A DNA stretch of 64,000 nt from Neisseriaceae bacterium (GCA_027489245.1 JAIYAC010000006.1:310001-374000), one strand, 5' to 3'; shown: positions 45,657-56,448, counted from the first letter of the stretch. Program-made: numbers and translations. The notes: generated by a model from the letters alone, not told the origin.

Positions 45657-47624
45657 ATGTCTACCCTCGAATCGATCCTGAAGGAAACCCGCAGCTTCCC
45701 ACCTAGCGAAGACTTCCGCCGCAAGGCCACTGTCTCCGGGATGGATGCCTACAACGCCCTGTGCGAACAAGCTGACGACCACTATCTGTCCTTCTGGGGT
45801 GACCTGGCCCGCGAACTGATTACCTGGAAAAAACCGTTTTCCCGCGTGCTGGATGACAGCAACGCCCCGTTCTTCAAATGGTTTGACGACGGCGTGCTGA
45901 ACGTTTCCTACAACTGCCTGGACCGTCACCTGGCGGTTAACGCCAACAAGATTGCGCTGATTTTTGAAGCTGACGACGGTGAAGTTACCCGCGTCACCTA
46001 CTCCGAATTGCACCGCCGCGTGTGCCAGTTTGCCAACGGCCTGAAGAGCCAGGGGATTGGCAAAGGCGACCGCGTCGTGATTTACATGCCGATGGTGATT
46101 GAAGCCATCGTGGCCATGCAGGCCTGCGCCCGTATCGGCGCCATCCACTCTGTGGTGTTTGGCGGCTTCTCCGCCGGCGCCGTACGCGACCGCATCCAGG
46201 ATGCTGGCGCCAAAGCCGTGATCACCGCCAACGAAGGCCTGCGCGGCGGCAAAACCGTACCACTGAAAGCCACGGTAGACGAAGCACTGGCCATGGAAGG
46301 CTGCGAGTCGGTCAGCACCGTGGTGGTGTACCAGCGCACCAATGGCGGCGCCAACTGGGCAGAAGGCCGCGACGTATGGTGGCACAAGCTGATCGAAGGC
46401 CAGGCCGAGTACTGCGAACCGGAATGGATGAACGCCGAAGACCCGCTGTTCATTCTGTACACCTCCGGCTCCACCGGTAAGCCAAAAGGCATTCAGCACA
46501 GCAGCGCCGGCTACCTGCTGGGCGCACTGAACAGCTTCCGCTGGGCTTTCGATTACAAGCCGAACGACGTGTACTGGTGCACCGCCGACGTGGGCTGGAT
46601 TACCGGCCACTCCTACATCTGCTACGGCCCGCTGGCCAATGGCGCCACCCAGGTCGTGTTTGAAGGCGTACCGACCTACCCGGATGCCAGCCGCTTCTGG
46701 AGCATGATCGAGAAACACAAGGTTTCCATTTTCTACACCGCGCCTACCGCTATCCGCTCGCTGATCAAGCTGGGTGCCGACCTGCCAAAACAGTTCGACC
46801 TGTCCAGCCTGCGCATCCTGGGCACCGTCGGCGAGCCGATCAACCCTGAAGCATGGATGTGGTACTACGAGGTCGTAGGTGGCGGCCGTTGCCCTATCGT
46901 GGACACCTGGTGGCAAACCGAAACCGGCTCCGCCATGATCGCCCCGCTGCCAGGCGCGGTACCGACCAAGCCGGGCTCTTGCACCCTGCCGCTGCCAGGC
47001 ATCATCGCCGATATCGTCGATGAATCCGGTGCGCAGGTAGAACCGGGCCGGGGTGGTTTCCTGGTGATCAAGAAGCCGTTCCCGTCGCTGGTTCGCACCA
47101 TCTGGAACGACCCGGACCGCTTCAAGAAAACCTACTTCCCGGACGAGTTCAACGGCCAGTACTACCTGGCGGGCGACTCGGCCAACCGCGACGAAAACGG
47201 TTATTTCTGGATCATGGGCCGTATCGATGACGTGCTGAACGTGTCCGGCCACCGCCTGGGCACCATGGAAATCGAATCGGCACTGGTCGCCAACCCGCTG
47301 GTAGCCGAAGCCGCCGTGGTAGGCAAGCCGCACGATATCAAGGGCGAAGCCGTGGTGGCCTTCGTGGTACTGAAAGGCAACCGCCCGCAAGGCGAGGAAG
47401 CCAAGAAAGTGGCCGCCGAGCTGAAGAGCTGGGTCGCACACGAGATTGGCAAGATCGCCCAGCCGGACGACATCCGCTTTGGCGAAAACCTGCCCAAGAC
47501 ACGTTCGGGCAAGATCATGCGCCGCCTGCTGCGCTCCATCGCCAAAGGCGAAGAGATCAGCCAGGATACCTCCACGCTGGAAAACCCGCAGATTCTGGCC
47601 CAGCTGCAAGAAGCCGCGACCTGA
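45657..47624 (+). CDS. acs: Acetyl-CoA synthetase
   Basis: Converts acetate, ATP and CoA to acetyl-CoA through acetyl-AMP. The 655-aa protein shows the adenylate-forming signatures [16 protein letters not shown] and [10 protein letters not shown], the hinge [15 protein letters not shown], and the C-terminal [11 protein letters not shown], whose Lys is the known acetylation control site. AAGGAG precedes the ATG by 6 bases. With yjcH-actP it forms an acetate scavenging operon, which suits a PHA-storing organism since acetyl-CoA feeds PHA synthesis. Confidence 0.97.
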   Translation: MSTLESILKETRSFPPSEDFRRKATVSGMDAYNALCEQADDHYLSFWGDLARELITWKKPFSRVLDDSNAPFFKWFDDGVLNVSYNCLDRHLAVNANKIALIFEADDGEVTRVTYSELHRRVCQFANGLKSQGIGKGDRVVIYMPMVIEAIVAMQACARIGAIHSVVFGGFSAGAVRDRIQDAGAKAVITANEGLRGGKTVPLKATVDEALAMEGCESVSTVVVYQRTNGGANWAEGRDVWWHKLIEGQAEYCEPEWMNAEDPLFILYTSGSTGKPKGIQHSSAGYLLGALNSFRWAFDYKPNDVYWCTADVGWITGHSYICYGPLANGATQVVFEGVPTYPDASRFWSMIEKHKVSIFYTAPTAIRSLIKLGADLPKQFDLSSLRILGTVGEPINPEAWMWYYEVVGGGRCPIVDTWWQTETGSAMIAPLPGAVPTKPGSCTLPLPGIIADIVDESGAQVEPGRGGFLVIKKPFPSLVRTIWNDPDRFKKTYFPDEFNGQYYLAGDSANRDENGYFWIMGRIDDVLNVSGHRLGTMEIESALVANPLVAEAAVVGKPHDIKGEAVVAFVVLKGNRPQGEEAKKVAAELKSWVAHEIGKIAQPDDIRFGENLPKTRSGKIMRRLLRSIAKGEEISQDTSTLENPQILAQLQEAAT

Positions 47625-47719
47625 TCTGCTGCCGTACCCGGCCTGTGCCCCGGCACAGGCCACGCCAGGCCGCTGCCTGGCTAGCCGTTCCCTGTAGATG
47701 TTCTGCTTTACCCTCCTTA

Positions 47720-47755
47720 GCCGCGCGTGTGCTGCAATCACCGCGCGGCATTTTT
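47720..47755 (+). terminator. Terminator of the acetate operon
   Basis: An 8-bp GC stem (47720-47727 with 47742-47749), 14-base loop, then ATTTTT. A second hairpin without T-run lies at 47640-47661, directly after acs. Confidence 0.7.
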
Positions 47756-47878
47756 ACGCCCACCGGTCAGCAAGCCCGGTGCCCTCCCCCACCTGCGGCC
47801 AACCCTGCGGGAATGAAGGTTGAAGCGCGGCGGCCTTATCAAGGATAATCCGGCGATTAACGCCACCCCGCCCCCTCA

Positions 47879-48460
47879 ATGGATCTCGGACACTATTTGC
47901 TCATCCTTGTCAGCACCGTCTTGGTCAACAATGTGGTGCTGGTACGCATACTGGGCCTGTGCCCTTTCATGGGTGTATCCAGAAAGCTGGAAGCCGCTAT
48001 CGGCATGGGCGCTGCCACCACCTTTGTGCTTACCCTGGGTGCCGGCAGCAGCCACCTGGTGAACCAGCTGCTGATCGCGGCCGACCTGACGTTCCTGCGC
48101 ACGCTGTCTTTTATCGTGATCATTGCAGCCATCGTGCAGTTCACCGAAATGGTCATCCATAAAACCAGCCCGGTGCTGTACCAGGTGCTGGGCATCTACC
48201 TGCCGCTGATCACCACCAACTGTGCGGTGCTGGGCATTCCGCTACTGAACGCGCAACAAAATCATAGCCTGGCCGAGTCGCTGGTATTCGGCTTTGGCAG
48301 CGCGGTCGGCTTTTCGCTGATCCTGATCCTGTTTGGTGCCCTGCGCGAGCGGCTGGAAGGCGCCGACATCCCCGCGCCATTCCAGGGCACCGCTATTGCA
48401 CTGGTGACCGCCGCACTGATGAGTCTTGCCTTCATGGGCTTTGGAGGCCTGACACGATGA
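47879..48460 (+). CDS. rsxA: Rsx/Rnf electron transport complex subunit A
   Basis: Integral membrane subunit of the Rnf-type NADH:ferredoxin oxidoreductase; in E. coli the complex (Rsx) keeps SoxR reduced. The 193-aa product has six membrane segments and the paired inverted motifs ([21 protein letters not shown] and [14 protein letters not shown]), whose cysteines hold the intramembrane Fe-S cluster. First gene of rsxABCDGE-nth. The leader has no clear ribosome site. The rsxA stop overlaps the rsxB start by 4 bases. Confidence 0.95.
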   Translation: MDLGHYLLILVSTVLVNNVVLVRILGLCPFMGVSRKLEAAIGMGAATTFVLTLGAGSSHLVNQLLIAADLTFLRTLSFIVIIAAIVQFTEMVIHKTSPVLYQVLGIYLPLITTNCAVLGIPLLNAQQNHSLAESLVFGFGSAVGFSLILILFGALRERLEGADIPAPFQGTAIALVTAALMSLAFMGFGGLTR

Positions 48461-49020
48461 ACACCCTGCTGCTTGCCCTGCTGGTCATGGTCGCGCTCGC
48501 CCTGCTGTTGGGCGCCGTATTGGGCTACGCCTCGATACGCTTCAAGGTAGATGCCGACCCGCTGGTAGACAAAATCGACGACATCCTGCCGCAAACCCAG
48601 TGCGGCCAGTGCGGCCACCCCGGCTGTCGCCCCTACGCCCAGGCCCTGGCCAGCGGCGAAGAAGACATCAACAAATGCCCGCCGGGCGGCGAAGACGGCA
48701 TCCACAAGCTGGCCGAGCTGCTGGGCGTAGACTTCAAGCCGTTTGACGCTGGCGCCGCCCAGCCCAAACCCAAAGCCGTAGCGCTGATAGACGAAGCCAC
48801 CTGTATCGGCTGTACGCTGTGCATCCAGGCCTGCCCGGTAGACGCCATCCTGGGCTCGGCCAAACAGATGCACACCATCATCGCTAGCGAATGTACCGGC
48901 TGCGAGCTCTGCCTGGCGCCCTGCCCGGTAGACTGCATCCGCATGATTCCGCAGGGCACCGACCTGACCAACTGGAAATGGCGCTACCCCACCATTCCCA
49001 TCAAGGCAGTGAAGCCATGA
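48457..49020 (+). CDS. rsxB: Rsx/Rnf complex ferredoxin subunit B
   Basis: Iron-sulfur subunit, 187 aa. An N-terminal membrane anchor ([23 protein letters not shown]) is followed by the Fe-S domain [13 protein letters not shown]...CPPGG (about residues 49-71). Two 4Fe-4S ferredoxin motifs follow: [12 protein letters not shown] and [12 protein letters not shown]. It carries electrons between RsxC and the membrane subunits. It overlaps both neighbours by 4 bases, so the operon is tightly coupled. Confidence 0.95.
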   Translation: MNTLLLALLVMVALALLLGAVLGYASIRFKVDADPLVDKIDDILPQTQCGQCGHPGCRPYAQALASGEEDINKCPPGGEDGIHKLAELLGVDFKPFDAGAAQPKPKAVALIDEATCIGCTLCIQACPVDAILGSAKQMHTIIASECTGCELCLAPCPVDCIRMIPQGTDLTNWKWRYPTIPIKAVKP

Positions 49021-50825
49021 GCCGGCTGTACGATTTTCATGGTGGCATCCACCCGCCGCAGCACAAAGACGCTGCCACCGCCTGGCCCATCCAGCCGCTG
49101 CCCCTGCCGCCGCAGCTGTACATTGCGCTGGCGCAAAGCGTGGGCAACGCGGCGCGGCCAACCGTGAGCGTGGGCCAGCAGGTACTGAAAGGCCAACAGC
49201 TGGCCCAGCTGGATGGCCGCCTGTCCGCCGCCGTGCACGCGCCGACCTCGGGCACCATCACCGCCATCGGCCCGCACCCGTTTGCCCACCCGTCCGGCCT
49301 GCCGGTAGAAACCATCACGCTGCAGCCCGACGGCCTGGACAGCTGGCAGCCACGCAGCCCGCTCGCCTGGCAAGACGCCAGCCCGGCGCAGCTACGCAGC
49401 CACCTGCAAGACATGGGCGTAGTTGGCCTGGGTGGTGCCGTGTTCCCCACCCACCTCAAGCTGGCCGCCAGCCCGCTGGCCACCCTGGTGGTCAACGGTG
49501 CCGAGTGCGAACCCTTTATCAGCTGCGATGACATGCTGATGCGCGAGCGCGCCGCCGGCATCGTGGACGGCATCCGCATTGCCGCGCACGCGCTGCAAGC
49601 CGGCCAGGTGCTGATCGGCATCGAAGACAACAAACCGCAAGCCATCGCCGCCATGCAGGCCGCCTGCGCCGGCACGCCCTACCGCGTGGTAACCATCCCC
49701 ACCAAATACCCCAGCGGCGGCGCCAAGCAGTTGATCCGCATCCTCACCGGCATCGAGGTACCGCACGGCACCCGCGCCACCGACCTGGGCGTGCAGTGCC
49801 TGAACGTGGGCACGCTATACGCCATGGCCCGCGCCGTGCTGCACGGCGAGCCGCTACTGAGCCGCATCGTGACCGTGACCGGCGCCGTGGCCCATGCGGC
49901 CAACTACGAGGTGGCCATCGGCACGCCGCTGGCCTGGCTACTGCAACAAGCCGGCATCGCCGACACGCAGGCCGAGGTCATCATGGGCGGCCCGATGATG
50001 GGCATCACCCTGCCCGACCTGCACGCCGGCCTACCCAAAGCCGGCAACTGCCTGATCGCCAAAAGCGCTGCGCTGTTCCCGCCGCGCCCGCCCGAGCAGG
50101 CTTGCATCCGCTGCGGCGACTGCGCCAGCGTGTGCCCGGCGCAGCTGCAACCCATGGACCTGTTCTGGTTTGCCAAATCGCGCAACTTCGGCAAAGCACA
50201 AGAGCGCCACCTGTTCGACTGCATAGAATGCGGCGCCTGCAGCTATGTGTGCCCCAGCCAGATACCGCTGGTGGACTACTACCGCTTTGCCAAAAGCGAA
50301 ATCTGGGCCGCCGAGCGCGACAAGAAAAACGCCAGCCTGGCACGCCAGCGCCATGCATTCCGCCAGTTCCGCATCGAGCGCGACAAATCCGAAAAAGCCG
50401 CCCGCTTGGCCGCCCGCGCTGCCGAGCAGGCCGCCAAGCTAGCCACGCAAGCGGCCAACCCGGCAGCAGCCAGCGCCGCCCCCGCCGCCAGCGGCATGGA
50501 CGACGCCAAGAAAGCCGCCATCGCCGCCGCGCTGGCCCGCGCCGCCGCGCAAAAAGAAGCCAAGCCGCTGTCCGAGCAGCACACCAGCGGCCTGGACGAC
50601 GCCAAACAGGCCGCCATACAAGCCGCCATGGCACGTGCTGCCGCACGCAAAGCCGCTGCCGACGCCGCCAAAGCAGCCGATGCGGCCAACCCTGACAGCC
50701 CGCCCGCCGCCACACCCGCACAAACCGGCATGGACGACGCCAAACGCGCCGCCGTCGAAGCCGCCATGGCCCGTGCCACCGCCCGCAAAGCCGCCGCCCA
50801 GGCACAGAAAGACGCATCCGAATGA
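49017..50825 (+). CDS. rsxC: Rsx/Rnf complex NADH-binding subunit C
   Basis: Peripheral subunit that binds NADH/FMN and two 4Fe-4S clusters, 602 aa. It has the Complex I 51-kDa-like domain ([39 protein letters not shown]) and two ferredoxin motifs [12 protein letters not shown] and [12 protein letters not shown] (about residues 365-410). The last ~130 residues are Ala/Lys-rich, with three imperfect repeats of GMDDAKxAAIxAALARAA. Such tails are common in RsxC but vary in copy number. The ATG at 49017 overlaps rsxB by 4 bases; the frame continues upstream only as an alternative-frame reading of rsxB. Confidence 0.94.
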   Translation: MSRLYDFHGGIHPPQHKDAATAWPIQPLPLPPQLYIALAQSVGNAARPTVSVGQQVLKGQQLAQLDGRLSAAVHAPTSGTITAIGPHPFAHPSGLPVETITLQPDGLDSWQPRSPLAWQDASPAQLRSHLQDMGVVGLGGAVFPTHLKLAASPLATLVVNGAECEPFISCDDMLMRERAAGIVDGIRIAAHALQAGQVLIGIEDNKPQAIAAMQAACAGTPYRVVTIPTKYPSGGAKQLIRILTGIEVPHGTRATDLGVQCLNVGTLYAMARAVLHGEPLLSRIVTVTGAVAHAANYEVAIGTPLAWLLQQAGIADTQAEVIMGGPMMGITLPDLHAGLPKAGNCLIAKSAALFPPRPPEQACIRCGDCASVCPAQLQPMDLFWFAKSRNFGKAQERHLFDCIECGACSYVCPSQIPLVDYYRFAKSEIWAAERDKKNASLARQRHAFRQFRIERDKSEKAARLAARAAEQAAKLATQAANPAAASAAPAASGMDDAKKAAIAAALARAAAQKEAKPLSEQHTSGLDDAKQAAIQAAMARAAARKAAADAAKAADAANPDSPPAATPAQTGMDDAKRAAVEAAMARATARKAAAQAQKDASE

Positions 50826-51847
50826 GCCGCCACGCTACCCATATCGCCCAGCCCGTCACCGTGTCACGCGTGATGCTGAAAGTGCTGGCCGCCCTGCTGC
50901 CCGGCATTGCCGTATCGGTGTACTGCTTTGGCCCCGGCGTGCTGGTACAGCTGCTGCTGGCCACCTTCACCGCGCTGGGCGCCGAGGCCGCCGTACTGCG
51001 GCTGCGCCAGCGCCCTATCGCCCCCGCCCTGGCCGACCTGTCGGCGGTGGTTACCGCGTGGCTACTGGCGCTGTCCATGCCGCCGCTGGGCGCGTGGTGG
51101 ATGATTGTGCTGGCCACGCTGTTTGCCATCGTGCTGGGCAAGCAGCTGTACGGTGGCCTGGGCAACAACCCGTTCAACCCGGCCATGGTGGGTTTTGCGG
51201 TGATGATCGTATCGTTTCCGGCACAAATGGCGGCCTGGGGCACACCGTTGGCCGCACTGGACGCCACCGCGCAGCTGCAATGGATCTTCACCCACACCCT
51301 GCCAGCCGGCAGCAGCGTGGACGCGATATCCAGCGCCACGCCGCTGGATGTGCTGAAAACCGGCCTGCTGCAAGGCGGGCAAGCGGTATCGCAGCTGCTG
51401 CAGCAGCCGCGCTTTGGCCAATGGGGCAACGCCGGCGGCGAGTGGGTGGCACTGGCGTGGGCGCTGGGCGGGCTGTGGCTGTGGCAGCAAAAGCTGATCC
51501 CGTGGCGCACGCCGCTGGCCATGCTGGCCGGCGTGCTGGCGGTGAGCCTGCCACTGTGGCTGTGGCAGCCGGCGCAGTACGCCAGCCCGCTGTTCCACCT
51601 GCTGAACGGTGCCACGCTGCTGGCAGCCGGCTTTATCGTCACCGACCCGGTCAGCGGCAGCACCACGCCGCTGGGGCGGCTGATTTTCGGCTTTCTGGTA
51701 GGCGTGCTGGTGGTGGTGATCCGCGTATTTGGCGGCTTCCCCGACGCGGTAGCATTTGCGGTACTGATCATGAATATGGCGGTGCCGTTCATCGACCACA
51801 CTACTCAGCCGCGCGTCTTCGGCCGCAAAGGGGGCCGCCATGCGTAA
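50822..51847 (+). CDS. rsxD: Rsx/Rnf complex subunit D
   Basis: Integral membrane subunit, 341 aa with about nine hydrophobic segments. FMN is attached covalently to a Thr in the family motif, seen here as SSATPLD (about residue 175). YGGLGNNPFNPAMVGFAVMIVSFP is the family's conserved membrane segment. It overlaps rsxC by 4 and rsxG by 8 bases. Confidence 0.94.
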   Translation: MSRHATHIAQPVTVSRVMLKVLAALLPGIAVSVYCFGPGVLVQLLLATFTALGAEAAVLRLRQRPIAPALADLSAVVTAWLLALSMPPLGAWWMIVLATLFAIVLGKQLYGGLGNNPFNPAMVGFAVMIVSFPAQMAAWGTPLAALDATAQLQWIFTHTLPAGSSVDAISSATPLDVLKTGLLQGGQAVSQLLQQPRFGQWGNAGGEWVALAWALGGLWLWQQKLIPWRTPLAMLAGVLAVSLPLWLWQPAQYASPLFHLLNGATLLAAGFIVTDPVSGSTTPLGRLIFGFLVGVLVVVIRVFGGFPDAVAFAVLIMNMAVPFIDHTTQPRVFGRKGGRHA

Positions 51848-52460
51848 GGCCACTACCCAGGCCCGCCGCAGCGCCATCACGCTGGCCGCCTTTACCGCCA
51901 CCGCTACCCTGCTATTGGCCGGCACCTGGCTGGCCACGCATCAGCAAGTAGAGGCCAACGAAGCCGCCACCCGCGCCGCGCTGCTGGGGCAGGCACTGCC
52001 CGCCGGCAGCTTCGACAACAACCTGGCCGCCAGCGCCCTGCCGCTGCCGCGCAGCGTGGCGCTGCAGCTGGTACAGCGTGATGCGGCCAAGGTGTACCTG
52101 GCGCGCCAGCATGGCCAGCTCAGCGGCGTGGTGCTGGAAGCCGCCGCGCCCAACGGCTACGGCGGGCGCATCGAGCTGCTGGTCGGCATCGCCCGCGACG
52201 GCACGGTGCAAGGGGTGCGCGTGGTCAGCCACCGTGAAACGCCGGGGCTGGGTGACTATATCGACCTGGCCGTCAGCCCGTGGGCGCGCCAGTTTGCCGG
52301 CAAGCCTGCCGACAGCCGCTGGGCAGTGAAAAAAGACGGCGGCGATACCGACTACATCAGTGGTGCCACCATCTCCGCCCGCGCCGTGAGCGCGGCGGTG
52401 GCACGCTGCAGCGATTACTACCGCAGTGCGCAAGCGCGCCTGCTGCAAGGACAACCATGA
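51840..52460 (+). CDS. rsxG: Rsx/Rnf complex FMN-binding subunit G
   Basis: A single N-terminal membrane anchor (AITLAAFTATATLLLAGTWLA) is followed by a periplasmic FMN-binding domain, 206 aa. The covalent FMN site is SGATISARAV (Thr about residue 178), and SHRETPGLGDYID is conserved. It overlaps rsxD by 8 bases and rsxE by 4. Confidence 0.94.
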   Translation: MRKATTQARRSAITLAAFTATATLLLAGTWLATHQQVEANEAATRAALLGQALPAGSFDNNLAASALPLPRSVALQLVQRDAAKVYLARQHGQLSGVVLEAAAPNGYGGRIELLVGIARDGTVQGVRVVSHRETPGLGDYIDLAVSPWARQFAGKPADSRWAVKKDGGDTDYISGATISARAVSAAVARCSDYYRSAQARLLQGQP

Positions 52461-53152
52461 GTACGCCCCCTACCGTGTGGCAAGACATCGCCCGCAAAGG
52501 CCTGTGGCAACAAAACCCCGGCCTGGTACAGCTGCTGGGCCTGTGCCCGGTGCTGGCCATCAGCAATAACGTAGTGAACGCGCTGGCGCTGGGCCTGGCC
52601 ACCACCCTGGTCACCGCGCTATCCAGCGCGACCGTGTCCAGCGTGCGCCACTGGGTCCCCGCCGACATCCGCAACCCGGTGTTCATCATGATCATTGCCA
52701 GCCTGGTAACCTGTGTCGACCTGGCCATGAACGCCTGGCTGCACGAGCTGTACCTGGTATTGGGCATTTTCATCCCGCTGATTACCACCAACTGCATCGT
52801 GATGGCGCGTGCCGAGGCCTTTGCCTCGCGCCAGCCGGTGCGCGAAGCCGCCTGGGACGGTGCCATGATGGGCCTGGGCCTGACCGGCGTACTGGTGGCG
52901 CTGGGCGCGCTGCGCGAGCTGCTGGGCAAAGGCACGCTGCTGGCCGGCGCCGACAAGCTGTTCGGCCCCGTCGGCCAGCACCTTAGCCTGCAGCTGGCCG
53001 GGCCCGATTACCAGTTCTTGCTGATGCTGCTGCCACCGGGCGCCTTCCTGGGCCTGGCGCTGCTGATTGCCGGCAAGAACGCACTGGACGCCCGCGCCCG
53101 CCAGCGCCAGGCCGCTGCGGCCAACCCTGCCACCGCCGGTACCACGCCATGA
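52457..53152 (+). CDS. rsxE: Rsx/Rnf complex subunit E
   Basis: Membrane subunit homologous to RsxA, 231 aa with about six membrane segments and the paired motifs NPGLVQLLGLCPVLAISNNVVNAL and IFIPLITTNCIVMARAEAFA. It ends the complex operon. The stop overlaps the nth start by 4 bases, the E. coli order. The frame continues upstream inside rsxG without coding meaning. Confidence 0.95.
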   Translation: MSTPPTVWQDIARKGLWQQNPGLVQLLGLCPVLAISNNVVNALALGLATTLVTALSSATVSSVRHWVPADIRNPVFIMIIASLVTCVDLAMNAWLHELYLVLGIFIPLITTNCIVMARAEAFASRQPVREAAWDGAMMGLGLTGVLVALGALRELLGKGTLLAGADKLFGPVGQHLSLQLAGPDYQFLLMLLPPGAFLGLALLIAGKNALDARARQRQAAAANPATAGTTP

Positions 53153-53781
53153 ACAAGACCATCCGCCAGCAAATCTTTGCCCGCCTGCAGGCCCACAACC
53201 CGCACCCCACCACCGAGCTGGAATACGCCAGCCCGTTCCAGCTGCTGATTGCCGTGCTGCTGTCGGCACAGGCCACCGACGTAGGCGTGAACAAAGCCAC
53301 CCGCGTGCTGTTCCAGGTAGCGCCCACGCCGGACAAAATGTACGCGCTGGGCGTGACCGGGCTGGAGGACTACATCAAGACCATCGGCCTGTATCGCACC
53401 AAGGCGAAGAACACCATCGAAACCTGCCGCATCCTGCTGGCACAGCACGGGGGCGAGGTGCCGGAAAACCGCGAGGCACTGGAGGCGCTGCCCGGGGTTG
53501 GCCGCAAAACCGCCAACGTGGTGTTGAATACCGCCTTTGGCCACCCCACCATTGCGGTAGACACGCATATTTTCCGGGTAAGCAACCGCACGCGCCTGGC
53601 ACCAGGCAAAGACGTGCGCGAAGTAGAAGACAAACTGTTACGCTTTGTGCCCGCAGAATACAAACAAGACGCGCATCATTGGCTTATCCTGCACGGGCGC
53701 TACGTTTGCAAGGCCAGAAAGCCCGATTGCGAACGCTGCGTGATTGCAGACCTCTGCGAATATCCGGCAAAACCGCTATGA
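53149..53781 (+). CDS. nth: Endonuclease III
   Basis: DNA glycosylase/AP lyase that removes oxidised pyrimidines. The 210-aa product has the helix-hairpin-helix LPGVGRKTANVVL with the catalytic Lys (GRK), the Asp of AVDTHIFRV, and the C-terminal 4Fe-4S loop C-x6-C-x2-C-x5-C (CKARKPDCERCVIADLC). It is coupled to rsxE by a 4-base overlap, which links Fe-S enzyme and electron-transfer genes in one transcript. Confidence 0.97.
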   Translation: MNKTIRQQIFARLQAHNPHPTTELEYASPFQLLIAVLLSAQATDVGVNKATRVLFQVAPTPDKMYALGVTGLEDYIKTIGLYRTKAKNTIETCRILLAQHGGEVPENREALEALPGVGRKTANVVLNTAFGHPTIAVDTHIFRVSNRTRLAPGKDVREVEDKLLRFVPAEYKQDAHHWLILHGRYVCKARKPDCERCVIADLCEYPAKPL

Positions 53782-53854
53782 TGAACGCCTGTCGATTGAT
53801 TTTTACTGTCATCGCTGCCCGCCAGCGATAAACGAATCTAAAAGGATTGCCCAG

Positions 53855-55333
53855 GTGAACGCCTGCACACGCTTGGCCCTCATCACCGCCGTCGCCCTGT
53901 CTGTAGGGGGTTGCGGCAAAATCGAAGCACTATTCAAGGACGACAAGGGCGCGCCCGTCGCCGTGCCGGCCAAGGCCGACGGCAGCGTGGCCATGCTGCT
54001 GCCGGACTTTACCCAGCTGGTAGAGCGCGAAGGCCCGGCCGTGGTCAATATCCAGGCCATGCGTGCCGAAACCCGCACCAGCCAGAGCGACAACCCCTAC
54101 CCGGTGCCGGAAGACGACCCGTTTTACGAGTTCTTCCGCCGCTACATGCCCAACCCGAACCAGCAGCAGGAAACCCCGCAGCCTTCGGAAAGCGTCTCGT
54201 TTGGCAGCGGTTTCATCTTTACCGACGATGGCTACATCCTCACCAACGCGCACGTGGTCACCGGCAGCAGCCAGATCAAGGTCATGCTCACCGACAAGCG
54301 CGAAATGCGCGCCCGCCTGGTCGGCCTGGACAAACGCACCGACGTAGCCGTGCTGAAGATCGATGCGGCCAACCTGCCCACCGTGAAGACCGGCACGCCG
54401 GACGAGCTGAAAGTGGGCGAATGGGTCGCCGCCATCGGCGCACCATTCGGCTTTGAAAACACCGTCACCGCCGGCATCGTGTCGGCCAAAGGCCGCAGCC
54501 TGCCGGACGAAAGCTACGTGCCCTTCATCCAGACCGACGTGGCCATCAACCCGGGTAACTCCGGCGGCCCGCTGTTCAACCTGAAGGGCGAAGTGATCGG
54601 CATCAACTCGCAGATCTACAGCCGCAGCGGCGGCTTCATGGGGATCTCGTTTGCCATCCCGATCGACCTGGCCATGAAAGTGGCCGACCAGCTCAAAGCC
54701 AAAGGCAAAGTCAGCCGCGGCCAACTGGGCGTGCATATTCAGGAAGTCTCGCAGGAGCTGGCACAGTCCTTCGGGCTGGACCGTGCCCGCGGTGCGCTGG
54801 TGGTGCGCGTAGAGCCTGCTGGCCCGGCCAGCCGTGCCGGCGTACAGATTGGTGACATCATCCTGCGCCTGAACGGCCAGAACGTGGAAAGCTCGCGCGA
54901 CCTGCCACGCATGGTAGGCGACCAGCCACCGGGCGCGCAGATCAAGCTGGGCGTATGGCGCAAGGGCAAAGAGCAGAATATCGAGGCCACCCTAGCCGAG
55001 CTGGCACCGGAGCAAACGCAAGCCACGCCGGAGCAAAGCCAGCCGGATGTGCCGCAAAGCTACCAGTTTGGCAAGCTGGGCCTGACGCTATCGGAGCTGA
55101 GCGCCAGCGACAAGCAGGAGCTGGGCATCCGTGGCGGGCTGTTTGTGCAAAAGGTACAGGGCCTGTCTGCCCGTGCCGGCCTGCAGCACGGCGATATCAT
55201 CATCGGGCTGAACCAGGTGGAAATCACCACGGTGAAAGGCTTTGAAAAGGCGTTAAACGACGCACGCGGCAATATTGCCCTGCTGGTAAGGCGTGGCGAT
55301 AGCACGCTGTTTGTGCCGCTACGCATGAACTGA
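53855..55333 (+). CDS. Do/DegP family periplasmic serine protease (HtrA, MucD-like)
   Basis: Periplasmic protease-chaperone, 492 aa. It starts with a GTG (53855) preceded by AAAGGA, giving [22 protein letters not shown]. This looks like a signal with a possible lipobox (VGGC), so it may be membrane-anchored. The trypsin-like domain has the triad His (TNAHVV), Asp ([10 protein letters not shown]) and Ser (NPGNSGGPL). Two PDZ domains follow (about 275-365 and 395-485), split by a Gln/Pro-rich linker. An exact dispersed word is at 54364. It is followed by its own terminator. Confidence 0.92.
   Translation: MNACTRLALITAVALSVGGCGKIEALFKDDKGAPVAVPAKADGSVAMLLPDFTQLVEREGPAVVNIQAMRAETRTSQSDNPYPVPEDDPFYEFFRRYMPNPNQQQETPQPSESVSFGSGFIFTDDGYILTNAHVVTGSSQIKVMLTDKREMRARLVGLDKRTDVAVLKIDAANLPTVKTGTPDELKVGEWVAAIGAPFGFENTVTAGIVSAKGRSLPDESYVPFIQTDVAINPGNSGGPLFNLKGEVIGINSQIYSRSGGFMGISFAIPIDLAMKVADQLKAKGKVSRGQLGVHIQEVSQELAQSFGLDRARGALVVRVEPAGPASRAGVQIGDIILRLNGQNVESSRDLPRMVGDQPPGAQIKLGVWRKGKEQNIEATLAELAPEQTQATPEQSQPDVPQSYQFGKLGLTLSELSASDKQELGIRGGLFVQKVQGLSARAGLQHGDIIIGLNQVEITTVKGFEKALNDARGNIALLVRRGDSTLFVPLRMN
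54364..54375 (+). repeat. Dispersed 12-mer, exact copy
   Basis: Exact copy in the HtrA protease gene, read as Ala-Ala-Asn-Leu. Confidence 0.9.
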
Positions 55334-55338
55334 TTTCC

Positions 55339-55361
55339 AGCCGCCGCCAGGCGGCTTTTTT
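55339..55361 (+). terminator. Terminator of the HtrA gene
   Basis: A 7-bp stem (55339-55345 with 55350-55356), loop GCCA, then a T-run, 6 bp past the stop. Confidence 0.85.
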
Positions 55362-55427
55362 ACGCCGGTACGGTATGGCCGAACATACGGCCAGCCACAC
55401 GGCGGCGCTCAACACAAAGGAGAAACC

Positions 55428-55907
55428 ATGAGCTTTCTGACCACCGACTTGTACGATGCCCACGAAGGCCGCGTGGCCGTGCTGGAACCCATGCTGAAAA
55501 GCTACGGCGGCAAGCCGCGCTTTTGCGGCCAGGTCGTCACCCTGAAACTGTACGAAGACAACACCCTGGTACGCGAGATGCTGGCCGAACCCGGCGCGGG
55601 CAAGGTGCTGGTGCTAGACGGCGGCGGCTCGAAGCGCTGCGCGCTACTGGGCGACCAGATTGCCGAGCTGGCAGTGAAAAACCAGTGGGAAGGTGTGGTG
55701 ATCTACGGCTGCATCCGCGACTCGGTGGCCATTGGCGCCCTGCCGCTGGGCGTGTGCGCGCTGGATACCAACCCGAAAAAATCGGTGAAGCGCAACGAAG
55801 GCACGCGCGGCCTGGTGCTGAACTTTGCCGGGGTGGACTTCACCCCCGGCCACTGGCTCTACGCCGACGAAGACGGCGTACTGCTCTCCCCTGTGGCCTT
55901 GCTCTGA
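55428..55907 (+). CDS. rraA: RraA family protein (RNase E inhibitor / HMG aldolase fold)
   Basis: A 159-aa protein matching Rra[42 protein letters not shown] and [11 protein letters not shown]. In E. coli RraA inhibits RNase E. Many homologues are 4-hydroxy-4-methyl-2-oxoglutarate aldolases instead, so activity here is open. AAAGGAG precedes the ATG by 6 bases. Its last 49 bp overlap the 3' end of the opposite-strand GFA-like gene. Confidence 0.92.
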   Translation: MSFLTTDLYDAHEGRVAVLEPMLKSYGGKPRFCGQVVTLKLYEDNTLVREMLAEPGAGKVLVLDGGGSKRCALLGDQIAELAVKNQWEGVVIYGCIRDSVAIGALPLGVCALDTNPKKSVKRNEGTRGLVLNFAGVDFTPGHWLYADEDGVLLSPVALL

Positions 55908-56308
55908 TACGTCACCGCCTGGCGGTGGCGCGGGTGTGCCGGCAGCAGCGGGGAAAGGCTGTCGCGCACCCACAGCAGCATCTGGTCGGCCCAGGTGTGA
56001 TCCTCGGGCATCAGCAGCTCCGGCTGGTCCAGCGTGGCAGCCGTAATGTCGATCTCGTCCGGCGAGCCTTCGTGGCGGTAACTCAGCGTGGTACCGCACT
56101 GCGGGCAAAAGCCACGCTTTACCCCTAGCGACGAATGGTACAGGCGCAACTCGCCCTGCCATTGCAGGTCGATGCTGCGCACGGTAAACCAGGTCACAAA
56201 GGGCGCCCCGCTCGCCTTGCGGCACGAGGCGCAGTGGCAATGGGTGACATGGTAAGGTTGGCCGCGAAAGCGGTAACTTACCGCACCGCACAAGCATCGT
56301 CCCTGCAT
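55859..56308 (-). CDS. GFA family (glutathione-dependent formaldehyde-activating-like) protein
   Basis: A small zinc protein, 149 aa, of the GFA/CENP-V family. Zinc-binding cysteines are in [24 protein letters not shown] and [12 protein letters not shown]. Few members have a proven enzyme activity. The ATG at 56308 gives the usual start (MQGRCLCG) and has AAGG 9 bases upstream; an ATG at 56338 is in frame but lacks a ribosome site. The 3' end overlaps rraA tail to tail by 49 bp. The Ser/Thr-rich tail [14 protein letters not shown] lies wholly in that overlap and is probably an unconserved extension. Confidence 0.82.
   Translation of the reverse strand: MQGRCLCGAVSYRFRGQPYHVTHCHCASCRKASGAPFVTWFTVRSIDLQWQGELRLYHSSLGVKRGFCPQCGTTLSYRHEGSPDEIDITAATLDQPELLMPEDHTWADQMLLWVRDSLSPLLPAHPRHRQAVTYQSKATGESSTPSSSA
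56255..56265 (-). repeat. Dispersed word, 11 of 12 bases
   Basis: AGGTTGGCCGC followed by G instead of A, inside the GFA-like gene. Similar 11-base copies are at 18760-18770 (flgK) and 34345-34355 (rimO). Confidence 0.8.
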
Positions 56309-56401
56309 AGCCGCCACCTTTCCATAAAAATCATTCATTTGGCACTATAGCCAAGGTACCACCCGGGGAAAAGTGATGCGGCGCAATAAATCGCGCCTAG
56401 C

Positions 56402-56430
56402 AAAAAAGACAGCCGTAGCTGTCTTTTTTC
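56402..56430. terminator. Terminator of the pcnB-panD operon
   Basis: A 12-bp stem (56402-56413 with 56418-56429), loop CGTA, with A- and T-runs; bidirectional, 18 bp past the panD stop. Confidence 0.9.
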
Positions 56431-56436
56431 GTTGCC

Positions 56437-56448
56437 TGCGGCCAACCT
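56437..56448 (+). repeat. Dispersed 12-mer, exact copy
   Basis: Exact copy touching the panD stop codon, between gene end and terminator. Confidence 0.9.

Noticed and set aside
45585-47741. A 718-codon open frame opposite acs
   Set aside because: It is the mirror of a certain gene in GC-rich DNA; no family motifs, and long antisense frames occur opposite most genes in the window.
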